Source: Dehalococcoidia bacterium CG2_30_46_19
GTDB lineage: Bacteria > Chloroflexota > Dehalococcoidia > GIF9 > AB-539-J10
DNA: 11,169 nt
NCBI GenBank assembly: GCA_001872925.1
Contig: MNYD01000014.1
Location: forward strand, 1-11,169
Direction: 5' to 3'
Positions 6,055 through 11,169 of the stretch are shown in pieces. The notes beneath the pieces are model-generated. The model did no database searches and was not told where the DNA came from. It saw only the letters and a program-made list of their open reading frames with translations. The first letter of the stretch is position 1. Each line of letters begins with the position of its first letter. The translations under genes and the position numbers were made by a program.

Positions 6055-7100
6055 AGCAAGGTGTTCTCGCTAGATACCGCCACCTGTTGCCCGTCACCGC
6101 GGCCACCCCTATAGTAACGCTTGGCGAGGGAGATACTCCCCTGGTAAGGTCTCAAAATCTGGAGAAGGAACTTGGATGTGGGGAACTATACTTTAAATTA
6201 GAAGGATGCAATCCCACTGGTTCATTTAAAGACCGTGGTATGGTGGTCGCCGTAGCCAAGGCAGTGGAGAGTGGCAGCTCCACCATTATTTGTGCTTCCA
6301 CAGGCAATACCAGCGCTTCAGCAGCAGCCTATGGAACCCGCTTTGGAATGAGAACCATCGTTATCATACCTAAAGGCAAAATAGCCATGGGAAAATTAGC
6401 TCAAGCCTTTGTTTACGGCGCCCAAATCGTGGGCATAAGAGGCAACTTTGACCAGGCGCTGCAGATAGTCCGTTCCTTAACCGAAAAATACCCCGTTACC
6501 CTGGTTAACTCGCTTAATCCAAATCGCATCGAAGGTCAGAAAACAGCTTCATTTGAAATCATCGATGATCTAGGAGATGCTCCGGATTATCTATTTATTC
6601 CTGTAGGCAATGCCGGGAACATAACCGCTTACTGGAAGGGATTTAAAGAATACCACCGTATTGGCAAGGCAAGCCATACCCCAAAGATGATGGGCTTTCA
6701 AGCTGCTGGCGCTGCACCCATAGTTCTGGGCAAACCGGTTAAATACCCCAAAACTATCGCCACTGCTATCCGCATTGGCAACCCTGCCAGCTGGGAGAAA
6801 GCAACGGCGGCAAGAGACGAATCTGGCGGCATCATAGATTTGGTGACCGATGATGAGATTTTGAACGCCTATAAATTATTAGCAATCAAGGAAGGCGTCT
6901 TCGGTGAGCCAGCGTCAGCTGCCTCAGTGGCGGGACTCATCAAGATGGCAAAGAGCGAGAATTTCTCAGACAAGAAAATAGTTTGTATTATCACCGGAAC
7001 GGGATTAAAAGACCCCAATGTGCCCCGCAGATATGCTCAGCCACCAGCAGAATTGTCTGCCGACTTAAGCGCAGTGGAAGATTTTCTGTTCAAGGACTAA
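6051..7100 (+). CDS. thrC: threonine synthase
   Basis: A PLP-dependent enzyme (fold type II) converting O-phosphohomoserine to threonine in the cytoplasm. The PLP lysine is K60 in NPTGSFKDRG, STGN is at 83-86 and the phosphate-binding GNAGN loop is at 186-190. The conserved EPASAASVAGL and TGTGLKD segments follow near the C-terminus. At 349 residues it belongs to the short form of the enzyme, without the long N-terminal extension seen in E. coli-type ThrC. It starts inside the hom stop codon (ATGA), so translation is probably coupled. Its substrate requires homoserine kinase, which must lie elsewhere. The gene ends 18 bp from the convergent minus-strand zinc protein. Confidence 0.97.
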   Translation: MKQGVLARYRHLLPVTAATPIVTLGEGDTPLVRSQNLEKELGCGELYFKLEGCNPTGSFKDRGMVVAVAKAVESGSSTIICASTGNTSASAAAYGTRFGMRTIVIIPKGKIAMGKLAQAFVYGAQIVGIRGNFDQALQIVRSLTEKYPVTLVNSLNPNRIEGQKTASFEIIDDLGDAPDYLFIPVGNAGNITAYWKGFKEYHRIGKASHTPKMMGFQAAGAAPIVLGKPVKYPKTIATAIRIGNPASWEKATAARDESGGIIDLVTDDEILNAYKLLAIKEGVFGEPASAASVAGLIKMAKSENFSDKKIVCIITGTGLKDPNVPRRYAQPPAELSADLSAVEDFLFKD

Positions 7101-7118
7101 AAATCTACAAGTCACCGG

Positions 7119-7265
7119 TTACCTTTTCTTTGCCAGCGAAGGCGTTCGCTCCTGATGAGCCATTTGCAGGTGCTTTCTCCAACAAGCTACGTGGACATAT
7201 ACGCCACAGCTAACACAGTAATAAATTTTCGTCCTTGCTTCTTTACCACAAACAGGACAGTTCAT
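7119..7265 (-). CDS. 48-residue zinc-finger protein with eight potential ligands
   Basis: A short but convincing gene. From ATG at 7263-7265 to TAA at 7119-7121 it encodes a 48-residue protein with C3-x2-C6, C17-x2-C20, H25-x2-C28, H32 and H37. This ordered Cys/His pattern could bind two zinc ions in a cross-brace or treble-clef arrangement, loosely like AN1 or RING/B-box fingers, followed by a basic tail ending AKKR. I do not recognise a named family. It starts 17 bp after the stop of the FmdB-type gene on the same strand, with AAGGG about 10 bases ahead, so the two probably form an operon. It converges on thrC with only 18 bp between stops. The spacing of the cysteines argues strongly against chance. 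Likely cytoplasmic and protein- or nucleic-acid-binding; this is inference. Confidence 0.75.
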   Translation of the reverse strand: MNCPVCGKEARTKIYYCVSCGVYVHVACWRKHLQMAHQERTPSLAKKR

Positions 7266-7282
7266 CAGCTACTTCCCTTTTG

Positions 7283-7516
7283 TCATTCCTCCTTGTTTCC
7301 CTTCTTAGCCTTGCCATTGCTCGGTTCCGGACTCCCTTTTCTATTATCAGTGACATAGAATCCCGGACCCTTGAAAATTATCGGCACCAGGGAGAATAGA
7401 CGCTCTGCCTTGACTCCACAATGAGTGCAAAAAACCGGCAAATTATCATCGCTGAACTTCAGCTTAACCTCAAACTTAAATTTGCACTGCGGACATCGAT
7501 ACTCATAGGTAGGCAA
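7283..7516 (-). CDS. FmdB-family zinc-ribbon protein
   Basis: A small (77-residue) putative regulatory protein of the FmdB/CxxC_CXXC_SSSS type. It begins MPTYEYRCPQC and has C8-x2-C11 paired with C30-x2-C33. The family signature KGPGFYVTD follows, then a low-complexity Lys/Gly/Glu tail. FmdB proteins are named after a gene near formylmethanofuran/formamidase loci, but their molecular role is unclear. The start chosen is a TTG at 7514-7516. This gives the canonical MPTYEYRC N-terminus and places AAGGAGG 9 bases upstream. The longer GTG start at 7523-7525 would add MIF and leave no room after the ribosome-binding site. It lies 17 bp ahead of the small zinc-finger gene and probably forms a two-gene operon with it. 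Confidence 0.9.
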   Translation of the reverse strand: MPTYEYRCPQCKFKFEVKLKFSDDNLPVFCTHCGVKAERLFSLVPIIFKGPGFYVTDNRKGSPEPSNGKAKKGNKEE

Positions 7517-7525
7517 GAAAATCAC

Positions 7526-7532
7526 CCTCCTT
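7526..7532 (-). promoter_or_regulatory. ribosome-binding site that decides the FmdB-family start
   Basis: The minus strand reads AAGGAGG, then GTGATTTTC, then TTG. A 9-base spacer to TTG is ideal, while the GTG directly abuts the Shine-Dalgarno sequence. The TTG at 7514-7516 is therefore the better start. Confidence 0.75.
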
Positions 7533-7644
7533 TTACAGTCACATACTTAATTTCGAGCTATTTAAAATCTGTTGCCTCCGCCTAAACGACGTCGATGTTG
7601 TTGGCGTTATATATCGGCATAATCAACTGGTTATATTAACAATT

Positions 7645-7677
7645 TAATTAGCAATCTGCAACAACAAGTGCTAATTA
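7645..7677. promoter_or_regulatory. 9-bp inverted repeat in the divergent intergenic region
   Basis: TAATTAGCA (7645-7653) and TGCTAATTA (7669-7677) are perfect inverted repeats separated by 15 bp. The centre lies about 65 bp upstream of the TATAAT box of the flavin-reductase gene and about 145 bp upstream of the FmdB-family start on the other strand. This layout fits a binding site for a dimeric regulator, or a hairpin. It is AT-rich, so chance is not excluded. Confidence 0.4.
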
Positions 7678-7700
7678 TTTTAGCTTGTAGTGGAGTAAAA

Positions 7701-7731
7701 TTCAAATTTCTCGGCCAAAATGGATTATAAT
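7701..7731 (+). promoter_or_regulatory. predicted promoter of the flavin reductase-folE operon
   Basis: A perfect TATAAT at 7726-7731 is preceded by TTCAAA (7701-7706, 4 of 6) at a slightly long 19-bp spacing. Transcription would start near 7738, just before the AAGGAG ribosome-binding site at 7744-7749, giving a very short leader of about 20 bases. No riboswitch fits in so short a leader. Confidence 0.5.
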
Positions 7732-7757
7732 GATTCCAAAATGAAGGAGAGATAGCT

Positions 7758-8324
7758 ATGGAAAAAATAGCCACGAAAGACATCGGTAAATTCAGTCATC
7801 ATTATCCTAAATTAGCAGCTATAATTACTGCTAGCTCTGGAGGAAAAGAAAACGCCATGACGGCAGCATGGCATAGCTCGATATCCATCAATCCCCCTAT
7901 CTACGGCATCTCTATTTCCCCCAAAAGGTTTACCTACCAGCTTATCAGCCAAAGCAAGGAATTCGGCATTAACTTCATCCCTTTCGAAAAAGCTCATTTG
8001 GCTGCCTCTGTTGGTGGAACTTCGGGACAGAAGATAGACAAGTTCCAAAAGCTTAACATCCTGAAAGAAAATCCGATAAAAACCGGGGTTCCTTTATTGA
8101 AGGACGCCTATGCCTCTTATGAATGCAAGCTTTTAGACAGCAAGATTTATGGCGACCATGTCTGGGTAGTTGGTGAGATTGTCGCGGTACACTTTCAAGA
8201 GGGAATATTCACCGGAAACGGAATACTTGACTTGGGTAAGGTAAAACCACTTCTTTACCTCGGCTCTGAGTTCTATGCCACCGCGGACAAAGATAGCCTA
8301 AATTTTATAACGAGGAGGATTTGA
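7758..8324 (+). CDS. flavin reductase-like domain protein (FMN-binding split barrel)
   Basis: A 188-residue cytoplasmic protein of the flavin-reductase-like/DIM6-NTAB type. The family binds FMN and either reduces flavin with NAD(P)H or acts as an electron-transfer flavoprotein. Typical features run in order: KLAAIITA, NAMTAAWHSSISINPPIYGISISPKR-like core (about 32-57), the LISQSKEFGINF segment (62-73), then LDSKIYGDHVWVVGEIVAV near 127-145 and a GSEFYATAD end. AAGGAG lies 8 bases before the ATG, directly after a predicted promoter. The folE start follows 1 bp after its stop, so the two are translated from one message. The exact substrate cannot be told from the sequence. Confidence 0.85.
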   Translation: MEKIATKDIGKFSHHYPKLAAIITASSGGKENAMTAAWHSSISINPPIYGISISPKRFTYQLISQSKEFGINFIPFEKAHLAASVGGTSGQKIDKFQKLNILKENPIKTGVPLLKDAYASYECKLLDSKIYGDHVWVVGEIVAVHFQEGIFTGNGILDLGKVKPLLYLGSEFYATADKDSLNFITRRI

Positions 8325-8325
8325 A

Positions 8326-8892
8326 ATGATTGATAAGGATAGAATTAGAATGGCAACCGCTTCCATAATCGAGGCTATAGGGCAAGACTTGTCGAGGGAA
8401 AGCATAAAGGATACCCCGCAGCGTGTTGCCGATATGTATGTAGAACTTTTCTCGGGATTGGATATTGACCCCAAAGCTGAACTAGCCACAGGCTTTGAGG
8501 AAGGTCATCATGAAATGGTGATCTTAAAAGATATTCCTTTCTACTCTATGTGTGAACACCATTTACTTCCATTTTATGGTGTAGCTCATGTAGGCTATAT
8601 TCCCAGTGTAAATGGCAAGGTGGTGGGAATAAGCAAGCTAGCAAGGGTGGTGGAAATATTTGCCAGGCGTCCCCAACTCCAGGAGAGAATGACCGGGCAA
8701 ATCGCCGATACTATTTTCGAAGCTCTTCAACCGGATGGCGTAGGAGTACTTATCCAAGCAGAACACTTATGTATGATAATGAGGGGGATTAAAAAGCCGG
8801 GGAGCACCGTGATAACCTCAGCGGTGAGGGGAGCTTTTCGCAGCAAAATAATCACCCGCTCCGAGTTTTTGTCCTTAATTCAAAAGAGGTAA
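8326..8892 (+). CDS. folE: GTP cyclohydrolase I (type IA)
   Basis: Converts GTP to 7,8-dihydroneopterin triphosphate, the entry step of folate and also of queuosine/pterin synthesis, in the cytoplasm as a homodecamer. The zinc ligands are C76 and H79 in CEHH and C149 in EHLCM, matching the ligands of the E. coli enzyme. Catalytic H78 and H147 are present. The conserved blocks DTPQRVADMY (29-38), GISKLARVVE (101-110) and MRGIKKPGS (152-160) are intact. At 188 residues it is a normal compact bacterial form. GAGGAGG lies 8 bases ahead of the ATG, inside the end of the flavin-reductase gene. No other folate gene is in the window, so which pterin pathway it feeds is open. Confidence 0.97.
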   Translation: MIDKDRIRMATASIIEAIGQDLSRESIKDTPQRVADMYVELFSGLDIDPKAELATGFEEGHHEMVILKDIPFYSMCEHHLLPFYGVAHVGYIPSVNGKVVGISKLARVVEIFARRPQLQERMTGQIADTIFEALQPDGVGVLIQAEHLCMIMRGIKKPGSTVITSAVRGAFRSKIITRSEFLSLIQKR

Positions 8893-8963
8893 TCATTTTG
8901 CCATTGTGCCCCTTTTCATCGTCATTGCGAGCCGAAGGAGTGGCAACCTCAGAAAAGCAAAAC

Positions 8964-9079
8964 TCAAAAATCAAAGGGCAAAATGACAGAGCAAAAATAA
9001 GTTAAAAGTCAAAGATCGAAATGAGGAAGGATTTTTGCCTTTTGAGCTGTAATTTTGATTTTTTATCTTTGATTTTTGA
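8964..9079. repeat. AT-rich nested palindrome inside the composite repeat
   Basis: TCAAAAATCAAAG (8964-8976) and CTTTGATTTTTGA (9067-9079) are perfect 13-bp inverted repeats, flanking a further imperfect match (GCAAAAAT near 8991 with ATTTTTGC at 9031-9038). The transcript would form a long AU-rich hairpin. The composition differs sharply from the GC-rich outer arms, which suggests a second element inserted in, or captured by, the first. Confidence 0.6.
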
Positions 9080-9091
9080 TTCTCTTTAGGA

Positions 9092-9119
9092 TTTAGTGCT
9101 TTGAGTTTAGTGCTTTAAC
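9092..9119. repeat. two-copy 14-bp tandem repeat
   Basis: TTTAGTGCTTTGAG (9092-9105) is followed directly by TTTAGTGCTTTAAC (9106-9119); 12 of 14 bases are the same. It lies between the AT-rich palindrome and the right GTCATTGCGAG arm. It may be a short slippage product or part of the repeat family. Confidence 0.55.
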
Positions 9120-9189
9120 TTGGGGATTGCGGAGCCTGTTCCGAGTAAAACGAGGAATCCCGCTCCTCGCAATGACATCTCTATGTTCT

Positions 9190-10443
9190 TTATTCGTGGC
9201 GAAGCGCCTCAATAGGGTCAAGACGCGCGGCACGGAACGCTGGATAAATACCAGAGACAAGCCCGACAAAAAGCGACACTCCCACCGCCAGAGCAACAGC
9301 ATCTCCAGGAAGCATCGCTGAAAATGGGAATCCAGCATTTGCTGCGAAGATGGAGGCAACCATGACTACAAGCCATCCCAGACCGATACCCAGGATGCCA
9401 CCACAAATGCCTAATACTGCGGATTCAGTGAGAAATTGAGTTAAAATATCACGGCGCTTCGCTCCCAAGGCTTTCCTGAGACCAATTTCTCTGGTGCGCT
9501 CTACCACAGAAACAAGCATGATATTCATGATTCCAATGCTGCCAACGACCAAGGAGATGCCAGCTATAGCACCGAGAATAATCAAAAGTATCGTCCCCAC
9601 TTGGTCCACAATGCGGGCTACAGCATCCATGCTCATGACACTGAAGTCATCGTCGTCCCCTTCCCTGATATGATGTCGCTGCCTGAGGATATTAATAATT
9701 TCTTCTTTAGCCGAGTTTATCCCGCTTTCGCTTTTTGCCTGAACACTAATCATCTGAATAGTGTGCCCTATGCTGCTCGTTTGTTGAGCAAACAGCGTCG
9801 ATTGTACCGTAGATAGGGGAGCGAACACCATTAAATCCTCAATTCCAAAAGCACCTCCTTTGGTTTTCAATACACCGATGACCTTAAATTGCTGTCCGTT
9901 CATCCTTAAAGTTTGACCCACAGGAGACATTAAACCAAACAACTCTTCAGATATTTGGTGTCCCAAAACCACTACCCTCGATCTTCCGGCATAATCGTTT
10001 TCGTTGATAAATCTGCCCTGAGCTACCTCAAGGTTATTGACCTGCTGGTATTCTGGCGTTACTCCGCCAACCCTACCCCCCACATTTTCTCCCCCCGCCT
10101 TTAGCTGAGCAGAGGTTTGTATCGCTGGTGCTACCAAGGCTACAGAAGGGGCATTACGAGGGTCGGCAATCGCTTCAGCATCCTCTAAAGTCAATGTTTG
10201 GGCAGTTCCCAGGGGACCACCTATGCCCATCATAGCTGTAGGTGCACCAGGAAGAACATAGATGAGATTAGTTCCCAATGCCGCGAATTGCTCCCGCTGC
10301 ATCTCCTGGTCTATTCTGCCCAGGGAAACAACAGAGATAACTGCAGCTACACCTATTAAAATGCCCAGCATGGTCAAAGCTGAACGCAATTTGTTACCAG
10401 ACAAGGCATGCAAAGCGATAATGATGCAGTCCTTTATTTTCAT
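9190..10443 (-). CDS. MacB/FtsX-type ABC transporter permease
   Basis: A 417-residue inner-membrane permease of the MacB (ABC3) type, which with its ATPase and an adaptor exports substrates or drives a mechanotransmission cycle. One N-terminal helix (about 21-41) is followed by a large extracytoplasmic MacB-PCD-like domain (about 45-270). A FtsX-like unit with three helices (about 283-306, 340-366 and 381-403) comes next. The VVERTREIGLRKALGAKRRDIL cytoplasmic coupling motif (313-334) and the YPAFRAARLDPIEALR ending (400-415) are typical. The ATG overlaps the ATPase stop by ATGA with no strong Shine-Dalgarno of its own, so translation is probably coupled. The substrate is unknown; the family exports macrolides, peptides, siderophores or lipoproteins in different organisms. 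Confidence 0.93.
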   Translation of the reverse strand: MKIKDCIIIALHALSGNKLRSALTMLGILIGVAAVISVVSLGRIDQEMQREQFAALGTNLIYVLPGAPTAMMGIGGPLGTAQTLTLEDAEAIADPRNAPSVALVAPAIQTSAQLKAGGENVGGRVGGVTPEYQQVNNLEVAQGRFINENDYAGRSRVVVLGHQISEELFGLMSPVGQTLRMNGQQFKVIGVLKTKGGAFGIEDLMVFAPLSTVQSTLFAQQTSSIGHTIQMISVQAKSESGINSAKEEIINILRQRHHIREGDDDDFSVMSMDAVARIVDQVGTILLIILGAIAGISLVVGSIGIMNIMLVSVVERTREIGLRKALGAKRRDILTQFLTESAVLGICGGILGIGLGWLVVMVASIFAANAGFPFSAMLPGDAVALAVGVSLFVGLVSGIYPAFRAARLDPIEALRHE

Positions 10444-11102
10444 GCTATTGCTTCAATTTTACCATCACGCATCTTGATGCTACGCTGTGTATAAGCAGCA
10501 ATGTCTGCTTCATGAGTCACCAAAACGATGGTAATTCCTTGTTCATTCAGCTTTTGAAAAAGAAGCATGATTTCCTTACTGGTCTGGGTATCGAGATTGC
10601 CGGTAGGCTCATCAGCTAAGATAAGGGAGGGATTATTTATCAATGCTCGAGCAATAGCTACCCTCTGTTGCTCACCACCAGCAAGTTCGTTAGGCCTGTG
10701 ATGCGCTCGCTGAGCTAAACCTACCGATTCCAGGGCTTGTAACGCTCTTTGTCGCCGATTTCCGGCGCCGCCGTAAATAAGCGGTAACTCTACATTATCT
10801 AAAGCGGTGTTTCTGGGCAGCAGGTTAAAACTCTGGAAAACAAACCCCAGCTTTTTATTTCTTATTTCCGCTAATTTATTATCATTTAGTTTGCTTACTT
10901 GAACCCCCTCCAGGCGATATTCTCCTGAAGTTGGTTTATCAAGGCAGCCAATGATATGCATCAATGTAGATTTGCCTGAGCCTGATGGCCCGATGATGGA
11001 TACCATTTCCCTGGGCTCAATACGCAAGCTCACTCCATTGAGAGCCACAACCTCTGTTCGCCCCATTTTGTATATCTTGGTTATGTTATCTAGCTCAATC
11101 AT
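10440..11102 (-). CDS. MacB/LolD-type ABC transporter ATP-binding protein
   Basis: The 220-residue cytoplasmic ATPase partner of the adjacent permease. Walker A is GPSGSGKS (38-45), the Q-loop glutamine is Q90, Walker B is LILADE (160-165) with E165, the D-loop is GNLD (168-171) and the switch histidine is H197. The GPSGSGKSTLMHIIGCLDKPTSG region is typical of the LolD/MacB class. The signature reads LAGGEQQR (140-147) instead of LSGGQ/LSGGE. The serine that usually contacts the nucleotide gamma-phosphate is therefore alanine, which may lower activity. AAGG lies about 5 bases before the ATG. The gene begins 6 bp after the stop of the preceding adaptor-like fragment. Confidence 0.95.
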   Translation of the reverse strand: MIELDNITKIYKMGRTEVVALNGVSLRIEPREMVSIIGPSGSGKSTLMHIIGCLDKPTSGEYRLEGVQVSKLNDNKLAEIRNKKLGFVFQSFNLLPRNTALDNVELPLIYGGAGNRRQRALQALESVGLAQRAHHRPNELAGGEQQRVAIARALINNPSLILADEPTGNLDTQTSKEIMLLFQKLNEQGITIVLVTHEADIAAYTQRSIKMRDGKIEAIA

Positions 11103-11108
11103 CTAACC

Positions 11109-11169
11109 TTAAAACAAGGGGATTTGCGATACCTGAGGCAAAACTACCTCTTCCCCCTCATCCAATCCT
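11109..11169 (-). CDS. C-terminal end of a probable periplasmic adaptor (MacA/HlyD-like), partial
   Basis: Only the last 19 residues and TAA are in the window: GLDEGEEVVLPQVSQIPLF. The GL-x-EGEEVVLP part resembles the closing strand of RND/MacA-type membrane-fusion adaptors, where G-L-x-x-G-x-x-V is common. It lies 6 bp upstream of the ABC ATPase gene on the same strand. Adaptor-ATPase-permease is the usual MacAB-like order. The fragment is too short for a firm call, and most of the gene is outside the window. Confidence 0.6.
   Translation of the reverse strand, partial: GLDEGEEVVLPQVSQIPLF

Larger units (their letters stand above)
8921..9176. repeat. MITE-like composite repeat bounded by GTCATTGCGAG inverted repeats
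   Basis: GTCATTGCGAG (8921-8931) and its exact inverse CTCGCAATGAC (9166-9176) bound a 256-bp non-coding element that fills most of the 297-bp gap between folE and the convergent permease gene. The left arm continues as CCGAAGGAGTGGCAACCTC and the right arm as an imperfect partner. Sequences beginning GTCATTGCGAG are, to my knowledge, a widespread intergenic repeat type in several bacterial groups. No transposase frame is inside. The element ends 13 bp from the permease stop and could serve as a transcription terminator for either gene. No target-site duplication is obvious. Confidence 0.7.

Noticed and set aside
7111..7130. GTCACCGGTTAC near-palindrome followed by CTTTTCTTT as a thrC terminator.
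   Set aside because: The symmetry is centred on ACCGGT, leaving no loop for a hairpin, and it lies within the end of the convergent small gene.

Overview
The window reads as an ordinary chromosomal stretch of a bacterium, most likely from the Chloroflexota and plausibly Dehalococcoidia-like. The grounds are gene content and style: a membrane-anchored parvulin-like protein directly in front of hom-thrC, an htpX/lemA pair, many small zinc-ribbon proteins, and GTCATTGCGAG-type intergenic repeats. This placement is inference and was not tested by any search. There are thirteen complete or nearly complete protein genes, two partial ones at the edges and one tRNA. I see no prophage, CRISPR array, transposase or recognisable defence system.

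Left block (1-3460), nearly all on the minus strand. A two-domain zf-TFIIB-type zinc-ribbon protein, LemA and an HtpX-like membrane protease with an extra C-terminal zinc ribbon lie in the same direction; lemA and htpX are 18 bp apart. To their right is a cysteine-rich DUF3795 protein. A 14-bp sequence containing the palindrome TGTAATTACA occurs on both sides of it, and one copy overlaps the predicted -35 box of the gene. A tRNA-Pro(GGG) closes the block.

Middle block (3530-7100), plus strand. A TTG-initiated, membrane-anchored protein with two parvulin-like repeats, homoserine dehydrogenase (hom) and threonine synthase (thrC) form a tight operon with a 2-bp gap and then an ATGA overlap. Hom and ThrC catalyse steps of threonine synthesis from aspartate semialdehyde; homoserine kinase is not in the window. 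Converging on thrC from the right, only 18 bp away, are two minus-strand small zinc proteins: an FmdB-family zinc ribbon, whose real start is an internal TTG, and a 48-residue protein with eight potential zinc ligands.

Right block (7526-11169). A divergent intergenic region carrying a 9-bp inverted repeat and a TATAAT box leads into a flavin-reductase-like FMN protein and folE (GTP cyclohydrolase I), 1 bp apart. FolE is followed by a composite intergenic repeat: GTCATTGCGAG terminal inverted repeats enclosing an AT-rich TTTGATTTTTGA palindrome and a short tandem repeat. On the other side, reading leftwards, is a MacAB-like export operon: the end of a probable periplasmic adaptor, an ABC ATPase and a MacB/FtsX-type permease. 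The ATPase has an unusual LAGGE signature.

The points most worth a second look are the 48-residue zinc protein, the paired TGTAATTACA sites around the DUF3795 gene, the loss of the catalytic histidine in both parvulin repeats, and the composite repeat.
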